Positions 50,816 through 59,335 are shown, numbered from the stretch's first letter. The stretch: DNA of 64,000 bases from Fibrobacter sp. (GCA_017412605.1 JAFPWY010000009.1:398207-462206), one strand, 5' to 3'. The notes: generated by a model not told the origin, from the sequence alone. Numbers and translations are program-made.

Positions 50816-51804
50816 TAGTTCCCCTTGACAATCAATTTGCCGTCAAACACGCGGAAGCGGGTCACACGGCCAAACTGCATTTCCGGAAGCGGAGTTTCCA
50901 CACCGTTCAGGATCATCTTCGCGATAGCGCGCGGTTCGCCGATAATCACGAGGATCGTATCCTTCGTGTTGTAGACCATCTTCGTCCCTGCAATGGAAAT
51001 GTTGGATTCCTTCAGGAACGTGTCGTCCTCGTCGTGGTGCTTCAAGCCAATCCACGTGCGAGCGGTACCGGAGCCAATCAGTTCAAGTCTCGTGTTGCCA
51101 TCGTTAGATGCAGGCACGACCTTTTCGTCCTTCTTGGATGTAGAAGAAATGAAAATCGTCGCAGATGCCGGACGGTCGGACTTCTTGATGGCCTCGTCCA
51201 CGACGGCCTGGCTCACCGAGCCGTTGCGTTCGGCAGAATCCTTCTTGGCAGCGGCAATGGAATCGGCGCGCATGGAATCGGCGGGAACAGCCTCTGCACC
51301 CTCGGGAATTTCGGACGGAGTGACATTTTCGGCTTCTTCGACAACAGCGGAATCACTCTTGGCAGCATCGCCGGACTCGTCGAACCGGCCTAGCTGGTCC
51401 ATGAAATGCATTGCGGCCAGGAACCCAAGTCCGAGCAAAATAATGACGATAGGAATCGCCTTGCTATGCTTCTTGACGTTCTCTTCGGCCATCGGCGAAA
51501 TCGTGGAAGTTATTGCCGTATCTAGAGATACGTTCATATACTGCGATCCACTTTCCTTCGTATACCACCCCATCACCTTCTTGGTGTCAAGGCCCAATTT
51601 CGAGCAAAGGGAGTTCAAATAGCTGCGCAAATAGGCCTCTACGGGGAAGGCCTTCCAATCGCTTTTTTCGATAGCGGAGATATGCTGTACCGAAATCTTC
51701 GTCTCGGCAGAAAGTTTTTCAACGGTCAGGGAATGCGCTTCACGGACGCGCGCAAAATAGGCACCTAAAGATTCGTCAGTACGTTTATCTTCAACAGGAA
51801 TCAT
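50815..51804 (-). CDS. RodZ-like helix-turn-helix membrane protein
   Basis: 329-residue single-pass membrane protein. The N-terminal HTH_25 domain (LGAYFARVREAHSLTVEKLS, ISVQHISAIEKSDWKAFP, AYLRSYLNSLCSKLG) spans about 12-85, the membrane helix (AIPIVIILLGLGFLAAMHFM) about 117-136, and an Asp/Glu/Ser-rich linker precedes a C-terminal DUF4115-like beta domain (RTWIGLKHHDEDDTFL, RFRVFDGKLIVKG). RodZ links MreB filaments to the elongation machinery and controls rod shape. The start ATG overlaps the maf stop by 4 nt, and hisB follows with one-base overlap. Confidence 0.87.
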   Translation of the reverse strand: MIPVEDKRTDESLGAYFARVREAHSLTVEKLSAETKISVQHISAIEKSDWKAFPVEAYLRSYLNSLCSKLGLDTKKVMGWYTKESGSQYMNVSLDTAITSTISPMAEENVKKHSKAIPIVIILLGLGFLAAMHFMDQLGRFDESGDAAKSDSAVVEEAENVTPSEIPEGAEAVPADSMRADSIAAAKKDSAERNGSVSQAVVDEAIKKSDRPASATIFISSTSKKDEKVVPASNDGNTRLELIGSGTARTWIGLKHHDEDDTFLKESNISIAGTKMVYNTKDTILVIIGEPRAIAKMILNGVETPLPEMQFGRVTRFRVFDGKLIVKGN

Positions 51805-52409
51805 ATTCTTTCCTTCAACCTTCCCAAAACATCCAACAAACGGGCCACAGGAAGCCCGACAACGTTATAATAACACCCACGGATCCCGCTAATGAGCCGA
51901 GCACCCTGTGTTTGGATGCCATAAGCCCCCGCTTTGTCCATCGGGTCCTTAGAATTTACATAATCTTTAAGCTCTTGTAAGGAGTTGTTCCTGAAAAACA
52001 CCTCCGTTTCCTCCTCTGTAGCACAGAGAACGGCCCCATTTCGGGCCACAGCCACCCCAGTAATCACTTTATGGGACCTTCCATTAAGGCGTTGGAGCAT
52101 TTCCAGGGCCTTTTCGGGCGTACCGGGCTTGCCCAGGGGCTCATCGTCCAGGAAAACCAGGGTGTCAAAACCGAGAACCAGGGAATCGCGCTCCTTGGCA
52201 GACACGGCCACAGCCTTCGCGCAGGCATTCTCGCGGGGAAAATCTAGCGGGTTTGCCGAACTGGGGTGTTCCTCGTCGTTGGAGACAACCACCCTGAACT
52301 TCACCCCGATCAGCGAAAGGATTTCCTTGCGCCGGGGAGATCCGCTCGCAAGCACGACCTCGTCAAAATCCGAGGCTTTCAATTCAGTTACTTTATCTGA
52401 AATTTCCAT
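51801..52409 (-). CDS. maf: Maf-family nucleoside triphosphate pyrophosphatase
   Basis: 202-residue house-cleaning enzyme that hydrolyses non-canonical nucleotides such as dTTP, UTP or modified forms. Motifs are VVLASGSPRRKEIL, LGFDTLVFLDDEPLGKP, MLQRLNGRSHKVITGVAV and DPMDKAGAYGIQTQGARLI. It lies 23 nt downstream of lptD and overlaps the RodZ-like gene by 4 nt. All features are normal for the family. Confidence 0.92.
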   Translation of the reverse strand: MEISDKVTELKASDFDEVVLASGSPRRKEILSLIGVKFRVVVSNDEEHPSSANPLDFPRENACAKAVAVSAKERDSLVLGFDTLVFLDDEPLGKPGTPEKALEMLQRLNGRSHKVITGVAVARNGAVLCATEEETEVFFRNNSLQELKDYVNSKDPMDKAGAYGIQTQGARLISGIRGCYYNVVGLPVARLLDVLGRLKERI

Positions 52410-52432
52410 TTTCCAAGCTCGTCAAAAACACA

Positions 52433-54982
52433 TTAATAGGAGCTGCTCTTCGTGTCGGTGCTACCGGCGTTAAGCTTGAGGTCCGGAAGTTCCTTCACGT
52501 AGATGGAGAAGCTCCAGCCCGCAGCAGGGCCTGTCGGGGTCCAGCTGAAGTCAAGTTGCCAGCAATGCAGGGAACGGTTGAACGTGAACGAATGCGTCAC
52601 GAAGCGGCCCTCGTTGTAATCGTATCGCGTCCTGTAAGTCATTTCCCAGTTCACTGTAGGCTGGAAGGACGCTGATATTTCCGTGGAGTGCGATATGTTG
52701 TCCTTAAACAAGTCCTTGGCAACGCGCGTACTCGAGAAGGTGTAACGGTAATCTAGGCCAAAGCCCCACTTGAGCATTTCGTACTTGCCCATCTGCGAAG
52801 GCAGGCCCGCATTGAACTGTCCGTTCCAATGGAACGCGCGCGAAAGTTCGTAGCCCCAGTACGTGAGTTCCGGGACCTGCGCCTTGGTCGGCTCATCGGT
52901 AAAGCGGTGGTAAACGCTATGCGTCGTACGGACCGTGAACATGTAATCCGGCAGCACCTGGAGGCCAAAGCTAGACGAAATGTCGGACCATTGCAACGAA
53001 TCGGCGGCAAAGTTGTACGAAGTGCTGTGGCGTGTCGTGAGCAGGCGCCGCGTGCCGTACTGGTCCTCGACAGCCTTCGCCGTATCGCCCTTGGTCGTAT
53101 CGGCCTTGTGGCCCACCACCTTCAGATACTTGAGGTCGAAGTCGTTGTTCAAGCCGAGGCCAACCGTCTTCTGCTTTATCTGGTAGGGGCGCTGCCCCAA
53201 GAGCGGATGCGGGGCGAACGTCTTCACCGTGTCGATTTCAGGAGCGTAAGTGTACGAGACGCTTGGCGAAAGGACGTGCCTCATACCCGTAAAGCGGCCT
53301 ATTTCCGGAACCCAAATACCGTAGAGTTTCGTGTCGGCAGTGATGCTGTAATCATGGTTGTACGCCACCTCACCATAGTTTCCTTCGGAAGGTTCAAGCG
53401 TCGTGCGTGCCTTGTGGTACTTTGCGGAGTCCTCCGGATTGATCCAGGAACGCCCAGTCCAGTAACCCGTGAACGAAGCCCTCGGCGTCAAGTTGATGAC
53501 ATTGAACAGAGAGCCCGAATAATCCAACGAGTAGTTGCCCGTATAGCCGTAGTACTTCGCCGTCGTGTCGACATCGTTGATGGAATCCAGAGCGCGGCGA
53601 GTATAAATGTTCGCTCTGTTCGTAAAGCTGTAGTTGAACTTCTCTAGATACGTCTCAATCGAACCGTCTTCGGAAGCAATCTCGTCCTCATCGATTTCAA
53701 AATCGAACACCGGGCCACTCATGCGGTACTGGACATCCGGGATTTCACGTTCCATCATGTCGGTCACCAAGTTGTGGCTTTGGCGAGCCTTCACCGTAAG
53801 GCTCTTGTTGGTGCCATACTTGCCGGAGTACGTTAACTGGGCGTTTGCCTGTTGGTTCAAGATGGTCTCGGCATCCAGCGCATTATCCTTACGCACCCTG
53901 CGGGAACTCACGAACGAACCGGAACCGCTCAACGTGTTCCTGCCGTCGGGTGTCAGGTTCTGGTTGTGCGTGAACCGGATATCGTAGCCGCTGTTCGCAA
54001 GGTCGAATTCCTCGAGATAGCTGGTGTACGAAATGTTTCCATCCAGCACGTAGCGAACCTTGTACCGCGCTTCCCCTGTCAGCGTGGAGCGTTCGAACCG
54101 GCCCTCCTCGCCTTCGATAATGTCGCCCTTCATCGTCGCATCCCAGTAGTCGTTGGGTGCATAGTAGTAACCGAGGTTGCTGATGTAGTAACCCTGCTTT
54201 TGGTCGCCACCGAACTTCGGAGTCAGGAGGCCGGAGCGACGGCCGCTCTTCAAAGGCGATACAATCATCGGAAGAACCGCCACCGGCACGTCAGCAATAT
54301 TCAGCACCACGGGACGCGCTGTGATGGTCTCCTTCGGCTTCACGACCATGCGCCGTCCATAGAAGTAGAAATGCTGGTGGGTCGAGTCGTTACAGGTACT
54401 GAAGTCGCCGCGAGCAATCTGGATTCGCGTATCCGGCAGCCGCCGGACTTCCATGCCGTTCAGCTGCTGGTTGTCCTGGTATGTCGTCGCGTAATAGATT
54501 TCACCGATGCGGCTCTTCATGTTGTACTTGAGACGCATACCCGAAAGTGACGGGTTCTTCGTTTCTCGCAGAACGGGTTCGCCGGTCGCCACGAGCATGC
54601 TGTTCTCCTGATCGAACAGGATGGTATCGGCATCCAGCGTGGCAGTACGGTATTTCAACTGGGCGCTGTTGTTCAGGTTGAACGTAGACTTTTCCACATC
54701 GTAAACGAGGTCAATCGCATGATACTCGATGGTGTCCACCCCGGACGTGTCGTTCATCCAGGTAACTTCCGTCGTGTCCTCTTCCTCCTGAACGCGCTCT
54801 TCGAGTTCAAAGCGCGTCATCTCCTCGCCAAACGCGGCAGGAGCACAGAAGACCGCCAATGCAAACAGCAAAACGGCCCACAGGAGACTATGGGTTCTCA
54901 ATAAAAACACGTTGCGCGATAAGATAGAAAATCGCGGTTCGCTAAAAAAAACGAATTCGCTTTTTTTCAACAAAGACGACAA
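52433..54982 (-). CDS. lptD: LPS-assembly outer-membrane protein LptD
   Basis: Outer-membrane barrel that inserts LPS into the outer leaflet. The 849-residue frame has a hydrophobic export signal, an OstA-like N-terminal domain (LKYRTATLDADTILFDQENS, LRLKYNMKSRIGEIYYA) and the LptD barrel with its conserved VAVLPMIVSPLKSGRRSGLLTPKFGGD and GYYYAPNDYWDATMKGDI. It ends KLNAGSTDTKSSSY. The start is uncertain: TTG 54982 lies inside the terminator T run of the upstream gene, so GTG 54910 or TTG 54901, right before a standard signal peptide, is more likely. It is followed by maf, rodZ-like and hisB. Confidence 0.9.
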   Translation of the reverse strand: MSSLLKKSEFVFFSEPRFSILSRNVFLLRTHSLLWAVLLFALAVFCAPAAFGEEMTRFELEERVQEEEDTTEVTWMNDTSGVDTIEYHAIDLVYDVEKSTFNLNNSAQLKYRTATLDADTILFDQENSMLVATGEPVLRETKNPSLSGMRLKYNMKSRIGEIYYATTYQDNQQLNGMEVRRLPDTRIQIARGDFSTCNDSTHQHFYFYGRRMVVKPKETITARPVVLNIADVPVAVLPMIVSPLKSGRRSGLLTPKFGGDQKQGYYISNLGYYYAPNDYWDATMKGDIIEGEEGRFERSTLTGEARYKVRYVLDGNISYTSYLEEFDLANSGYDIRFTHNQNLTPDGRNTLSGSGSFVSSRRVRKDNALDAETILNQQANAQLTYSGKYGTNKSLTVKARQSHNLVTDMMEREIPDVQYRMSGPVFDFEIDEDEIASEDGSIETYLEKFNYSFTNRANIYTRRALDSINDVDTTAKYYGYTGNYSLDYSGSLFNVINLTPRASFTGYWTGRSWINPEDSAKYHKARTTLEPSEGNYGEVAYNHDYSITADTKLYGIWVPEIGRFTGMRHVLSPSVSYTYAPEIDTVKTFAPHPLLGQRPYQIKQKTVGLGLNNDFDLKYLKVVGHKADTTKGDTAKAVEDQYGTRRLLTTRHSTSYNFAADSLQWSDISSSFGLQVLPDYMFTVRTTHSVYHRFTDEPTKAQVPELTYWGYELSRAFHWNGQFNAGLPSQMGKYEMLKWGFGLDYRYTFSSTRVAKDLFKDNISHSTEISASFQPTVNWEMTYRTRYDYNEGRFVTHSFTFNRSLHCWQLDFSWTPTGPAAGWSFSIYVKELPDLKLNAGSTDTKSSSY

Positions 54983-55011
54983 AAAAAAGACCCGGCCAAC
55001 AAGACCGGGTC
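54981..55011 (-). terminator. Terminator after the PDZ protein gene
   Basis: GACCCGG and CCGGGTC form a stem, followed by TTTTTTTT on the minus strand, 25 nt past the stop. It overlaps the most upstream lptD start candidate. Confidence 0.92.
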
Positions 55012-55035
55012 CCCTTGTATAACTTTGCTACCGAA

Positions 55036-55848
55036 CTACTTGAGCACAGCCATCGTTCCGCTGACGGAACCGTTGTGGTCGATACTCACCAAGTAGCGGC
55101 CGCTCGTGAGCTTGCTGCCGTCCCAGGCGATCGTGTTGATGCCGGCCTTGGCATCTTCGGCACGGAGGGTTGCCACCAGTTCGCCATCGGCGCTCATGAT
55201 GCTCACCACGGCAGTGCCAGAGGACTTGAGACCGAAGCTCACAGCCTTGCGGGTAAAGCCGCGGAGGCTGGCGTCGCCGGTACGGACAACATTGCTCTTC
55301 TGGACCTTGGGTTCAAATTCGTTCACCTTCTCGATGTAGACGCCGTTGAGACCAGCAGAGGCGGCCTTGATATCGTCCTTCACGAGGTTGCCGTTCTGGA
55401 GGACAGCGACGAGCTGCTTGTCGCTCTGGCTTGCGCTGGCAAAGGCTTCGAGCTCGTGGGAGTTCACCTTTTCCTTGTCGCCGTACCAGTTCTGGACGGA
55501 CTTGCCTTCGAATTCCTTCACGGTAATCTGGGTGCGGCGGAGCGTTTCCTTGTAGGTTTCGCCTTCGCTCACGTAGGTAATCTCGAGCGGCTTGTTCACC
55601 TGACCGCGGAGCATTTCCTTGGAAGCTTCGATATCCTTGCCCTGGAGGCTGACACCGTCGACAGCGGTAATCACGTCGCCCGCCTGGAGCTTAGTTTCGG
55701 CAGCGGGAGTGCCCGGGATGACTTCGGCAACCTTGACACCTTCGTGAATCTGATAAATAGTCACACCGATACCGCCGAAAGATTCATCGGCCATAACAGG
55801 AGCAACAGCCATAGCGGCCAAAAGGGACAACTTCACAAAATTTTTCAT
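55036..55848 (-). CDS. Secreted PDZ-domain protein with FlgD-Ig-like C-terminus
   Basis: 270-residue exported protein. A signal peptide (1-20) precedes a PDZ domain at about 24-108 (GIGVTIYQIHEGVKVAEVIPG cut as GGIGVTIYQIHEG, TKLQAGDVITAVDGVSL). A helical and basic middle region and a C-terminal FlgD Ig-like or sorting-type beta domain (GTAVVSIMSADGELVATL, GINTIAWDGSKLTSGRYLVSI) follow. No protease domain is present, so it may bind a peptide or protein partner at the surface. AAGGAG precedes the ATG and a strong terminator follows, so it is a single-gene unit. Confidence 0.82.
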   Translation of the reverse strand: MKNFVKLSLLAAMAVAPVMADESFGGIGVTIYQIHEGVKVAEVIPGTPAAETKLQAGDVITAVDGVSLQGKDIEASKEMLRGQVNKPLEITYVSEGETYKETLRRTQITVKEFEGKSVQNWYGDKEKVNSHELEAFASASQSDKQLVAVLQNGNLVKDDIKAASAGLNGVYIEKVNEFEPKVQKSNVVRTGDASLRGFTRKAVSFGLKSSGTAVVSIMSADGELVATLRAEDAKAGINTIAWDGSKLTSGRYLVSIDHNGSVSGTMAVLK

Positions 55849-55942
55849 AAGGACTCCTTATAAATTTTATTCCGTATTAAATATATAATAAAAAATTGCC
55901 GAAAGACCTGCAAAATTTGTGAAAAAGACAAAAAAATTGCAA

Positions 55943-55984
55943 AAAAAAGAGCCGTTTCCAGAACAAAGAACCAGGAAACGGCCT
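55943..55984 (-). terminator. Terminator after the 374-residue secreted protein gene
   Basis: GCCGTTTCC and GGAAACGGC form a stem with a 14-nt loop, followed by TCTTTTTTT on the minus strand, about 40 nt past the stop. Confidence 0.88.
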
Positions 55985-56022
55985 AAATGGATTTATTCGT
56001 AAATCCGCCCCATCTTTTTGGG

Positions 56023-57147
56023 CTATTCCATCATTTCGCCATCTTCTTCGGCAGAGGCGCTTTTATCTTCGTAATCCTCAATAGTTTTTTCGCCGGGAAC
56101 AATCACAAGCCCGAGCGTCACGGGTTCACCCTTCAGGTTGATATAGGCTTCCAGATAAAGCGAAGTGGAGAGGCGAATCAAGCGCAAGTCCAGCATGGTG
56201 CCGCCCTTGTGGATGCTCTTGGGATTGCGGTTGAAGAACAGGAACTTCTTGTTGATGTACTCGAAGCGGTCCTGATCGTAGTTTATATGCCATTCGGTGT
56301 CGCCATCGTTTTCCTGGCGATACAGGCAGCGGTCGTTATCAATGTCGCATTCAAAGCTTGCGCTTTCCTGATAGCGCTTGTTCCATTCGCGGCTGAAGGC
56401 GCAGCTCTGCACGCGCAAGCCACCGTTTTTCTGTTTGTTCAACTGGTCGTTGATGACAACGTAATCCATCTTCGCCTTTTTCACCTGATTGTATACATTC
56501 ATCAAGATGATGTAGGCCTCGATATTCTTGGGACACTTGCCGTCACGTTCGACTTCTTCGTGGGCCTTGAGAAGCGTCTGTTGCAGGTCAAGGTCAATGG
56601 CATCGGGAATTTCACTTTTCTTGAGTTTGTCAAGAATCTTCTTGGGCGGAACCACGACAACCTTGTCACCCTTCTTCACGGCATAGCCCAGTTCGTCGCG
56701 AACATAGTCCAGGCACTGCTGCACGTGGATATGCACGATGTTCGAGCCGCCCGACACAAAGTCGACACCGATGCGCACGTTCCATGTACCGGCATCGCTC
56801 GACGAGCCCTTTTCCAGCTCGCAGTACGGTTCCTCGCGAATACCATCGATAAAGACGACCTTCGCATTCAGCTTGGTCACAAGCGAAGCTTCCTTGTCGA
56901 TAGCGCCACCCAGGCTCCAGAAATTCGGGTTCAGGCGGAGCACTTCGGCAAAAGCCTTGTCGCCATCGAGCGCAGGGAGCAAGGAATCGTTCCTCGCATT
57001 CTTTTCCTTGAGCAGGTCGGAATACTCCGTCGTCACGGTCATGTTCTTAAACCCGTTACGCGCAGCAACCGGAATGGCCGGGGACGCAAACAGCGGGGAC
57101 AGCATCAGGCACAGGAGGCAAACAACGGAGAAGGAAATTCTATTCAT
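56023..57147 (-). CDS. Secreted protein, function unknown
   Basis: 374-residue exported protein with a signal peptide (about 1-28). The mature part has mixed alpha/beta content with four or five Cys (EPYCELEKGSSSD, HVQQCLDYVRDELGY, GKCPKNIEAY, FECDIDNDRCLYRQ) that may form disulfides, and DRFEYINKKFLFFNRN plus a final acidic tail (EDKSASAEEDGEMME). I recognise no family. It starts 21 nt after the HAD-phosphatase stop, so it is probably the last gene of the dgt operon, closed by a terminator. Confidence 0.75.
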   Translation of the reverse strand: MNRISFSVVCLLCLMLSPLFASPAIPVAARNGFKNMTVTTEYSDLLKEKNARNDSLLPALDGDKAFAEVLRLNPNFWSLGGAIDKEASLVTKLNAKVVFIDGIREEPYCELEKGSSSDAGTWNVRIGVDFVSGGSNIVHIHVQQCLDYVRDELGYAVKKGDKVVVVPPKKILDKLKKSEIPDAIDLDLQQTLLKAHEEVERDGKCPKNIEAYIILMNVYNQVKKAKMDYVVINDQLNKQKNGGLRVQSCAFSREWNKRYQESASFECDIDNDRCLYRQENDGDTEWHINYDQDRFEYINKKFLFFNRNPKSIHKGGTMLDLRLIRLSTSLYLEAYINLKGEPVTLGLVIVPGEKTIEDYEDKSASAEEDGEMME

Positions 57148-57168
57148 ATGATTCTTTCAAAAGCGTTT

Positions 57169-57822
57169 CTAGCAAGGTAATTTATCGACTATCTTGTCTA
57201 AATCTAGCAAATGGGGAATGTGAAAATCCACCCAGGCAGGAGCCTCCACGACCGGATTGACAAGAATCGTGGTCCAACCGCGGGCATGGGCGGGTTCCAG
57301 GTTACGCAGGGAATCTTCCAGAAGGACGATGTCGGATGCGTTAAAATCGGCACCCAAGCGTTCTTTCAGGAAGTTTTCCATTTTCTCGTAGGCGATGTCA
57401 TGGGGTTTGCCGACCCAGCCGAGGGCCTTCAGGTCGAACACGAAATCCATGCAGTCCAAAATTCCCATCGAACGCATCCCCGCCTCGCTCCAGTCGTGGC
57501 GGCCGTTCGTAAACACACCGCGCGTGCCCTTCAGCGAAAGCAGCAAGTCGCGTTTCGCCGGAGCCGGGACCGGGTACACCAGATATTGGGAATCGTGGAT
57601 GAAGTCAAAAAAATCGTCCGGGTCGGTACCGTGCAACGCCATGAGCCCTGCAAGAGTCGTGCCGTAGCGGTGCAAATACTCCGTCCGAATTTCCGAGGCA
57701 TGCTCGAACGTCCCGCCAATCGTCTTCTGCACGTAGGCCGAAATGCGGCGGTCCAGGGAAACGAGGACATGGCGTTCCTCTTCGCCGTACAAAGTCAGGT
57801 CGTAGTCGAACAACCAGACCAT
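57169..57822 (-). CDS. HAD-superfamily hydrolase, pyrimidine nucleotidase-like
   Basis: 217-residue haloacid dehalogenase-type phosphatase. Motif I is WLFDYDLTLYG (DxDxT) near residue 5, motif II TNGRHDW near 96, the motif III Lys in WVGKPHDIAY, and motif IV VLLEDSLRNLEPA. The organisation resembles yeast SDT1 / plant-type pyrimidine 5'-nucleotidases. ATG 57822 overlaps the dgt stop by one base (TGATG), and a TTG at 57825 is less likely. With dgt it may act on nucleotide breakdown products. Confidence 0.86.
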   Translation of the reverse strand: MVWLFDYDLTLYGEEERHVLVSLDRRISAYVQKTIGGTFEHASEIRTEYLHRYGTTLAGLMALHGTDPDDFFDFIHDSQYLVYPVPAPAKRDLLLSLKGTRGVFTNGRHDWSEAGMRSMGILDCMDFVFDLKALGWVGKPHDIAYEKMENFLKERLGADFNASDIVLLEDSLRNLEPAHARGWTTILVNPVVEAPAWVDFHIPHLLDLDKIVDKLPC

Positions 57823-59129
57823 CAAAGCCCCATGACCAACCCGCCAATCTGGCGCGCCAGGTAGGTCGCATAGTTGTCCGTCATCCCGCTTACAAAGTCA
57901 AGCACCTGGTGGTACGCTTCAGCGGCCGTGACACTCTGGCCGATTTTTGCTTGGCCAATCAGGCGCACGATGCGGTCGGCACGGTAAGAATTCTTGCCGT
58001 TCTGGCGATAATCGTGGACACCGTTGATGAAGGCATCGAGCACAGTGCTGAGCGTCGTGTAGCTACCCACTTCCAATTCCGTCTTGCGGCGGTCGGGGTA
58101 GATGCGTTCCACGCCCAGGCGCTTCGCGATGCGGATACCCTCCATCGTCTCGCTGCGGGAGAGGTCAATCAAATGTTTCTGGAGCGCCCCGTTCATGATT
58201 TCTTCGTAATGCTTCATGAAAAGGACGGCTACGTCGTCTATCAGGTTCTGGATGGCATGCCCGCGGATGCTGCTGAGGAAGTCGCGGAAGTTCTGGCCGT
58301 TTTCCTCGTATTCGCGGTCAATATCCACGTCGGGGCCGCAAAGGTACGAGAACATGCCGCGCACGTCACCAAAAGTCAGGATGCCCAGCTCAATTGCGTC
58401 CTCGACGTCAAGGATAGAATAGCAGATATCGTCGGCAGCTTCCATCAGGTATACCAGTGGATGGCGCACCCACTGGCCCTTGGCGATTTCTGGCAGGCCG
58501 AGCGTATCCGCCGTTTCGCGGTAAAGGTCCGCCTCGGTCGAGAACAGGCTCGTCGGCGTGCCATACATGGCGAGGCGCGGGTACTTGATCATCGAACCGA
58601 TGGTCGCATACGTGAGACGCATGCCGCCGTCCAAAAAGTGGTACTCCAGCTTGCTCAGGATTCTGTGGCCCTGGGCGTTGCCGTCAAAATTCTCGAAATC
58701 GGCCATCTCGCGATCGCTCAAGTCCCTGAGCGGGGCGCTGTTGCGGTTCTTGCGGAACCACTCGCGGATTGCCGCTTCGCCCGCATGGCCAAACGGCGGG
58801 TTGCCGATATCGTGCGCGAGACAAGCCGACTGGACAATCGTGCCGAACTGGTACTCGTTCACGTACTTGGGCAGATGTTCCTTGATCAAGTGATAGACAG
58901 TGATGGCAAGGCTGCGGCCCACGCTGGAAACTTCCAGACTGTGCGTGAGACGGCTGTGTACGTGGTCGTTCACCGAGAACGGGTGAACCTGAGTCTTGCG
59001 GCCAAGGCGACGGAATGCCGTCGAGAAAACAATGCGGTCATAGTCGCGATGGAAATCGGAACGGTTCGGGTCCGGATCGGCCGGGTGCCCGTAACGAGTC
59101 GCAGAAAGAAGAGTGTCCCATTGTAACAT
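57822..59129 (-). CDS. dgt: dGTPase (deoxyguanosinetriphosphate triphosphohydrolase)
   Basis: HD-domain triphosphohydrolase of 435 residues that converts dGTP to deoxyguanosine and tripolyphosphate. Visible motifs are DYDRIVFSTAFRRLGRKTQV, RLTHSLEVSSVGRSLA (first metal His), CLAHDIGNPPFGHAGEAAI (HD) and LMEAADDICYSILDVEDAIE. It lacks a Shine-Dalgarno site. TATATTTC ends 5 nt before the ATG, and heptamer repeat element 5 lies directly upstream. It overlaps the HAD gene by one base. Confidence 0.93.
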   Translation of the reverse strand: MLQWDTLLSATRYGHPADPDPNRSDFHRDYDRIVFSTAFRRLGRKTQVHPFSVNDHVHSRLTHSLEVSSVGRSLAITVYHLIKEHLPKYVNEYQFGTIVQSACLAHDIGNPPFGHAGEAAIREWFRKNRNSAPLRDLSDREMADFENFDGNAQGHRILSKLEYHFLDGGMRLTYATIGSMIKYPRLAMYGTPTSLFSTEADLYRETADTLGLPEIAKGQWVRHPLVYLMEAADDICYSILDVEDAIELGILTFGDVRGMFSYLCGPDVDIDREYEENGQNFRDFLSSIRGHAIQNLIDDVAVLFMKHYEEIMNGALQKHLIDLSRSETMEGIRIAKRLGVERIYPDRRKTELEVGSYTTLSTVLDAFINGVHDYRQNGKNSYRADRIVRLIGQAKIGQSVTAAEAYHQVLDFVSGMTDNYATYLARQIGGLVMGL

Positions 59130-59134
59130 GGGAG

Positions 59135-59142
59135 GAAATATA
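59135..59142 (-). promoter_or_regulatory. TAnnTTTn -7-like box before dgt
   Basis: TATATTTC on the minus strand ends 5 nt before the dgt ATG (gap CTCCC). Confidence 0.5.
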
Positions 59143-59143
59143 G

Positions 59144-59335
59144 AAATTGAGGTGTGAGGTCGCTACGCTTTGAGCTATGAGGTCGGTCGCTGGCGCTCCC
59201 TTTGAGGCGTGAGGAAGTAGACAGTGGTTAGTGGTTGGTGGTTAGGGGGATTCTGCATTTGCCCTTTAACTGCTTACCAATTATCTGAAACCTCATTGCT
59301 CACAGCTCACTGCTCATTGCTCATTGCTCATTGCT
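59144..59335. repeat. Opposed-arm heptamer repeat element 5 (TGAGGTN / GTGGTTA / CTCATTG words)
   Basis: The left arm has TTGAGGT, GTGAGGT, TTTGAGC, TATGAGG and a second set AGTGGTT, AGTGGTT, GGTGGTT. The right arm has CTCATTG, CTCACAG, CTCACTG and three more CTCATTG at exact 7-bp spacing. It lies between ccsBA and dgt, both on the minus strand, and supplies the TGA stop of ccsBA. Confidence 0.88.
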
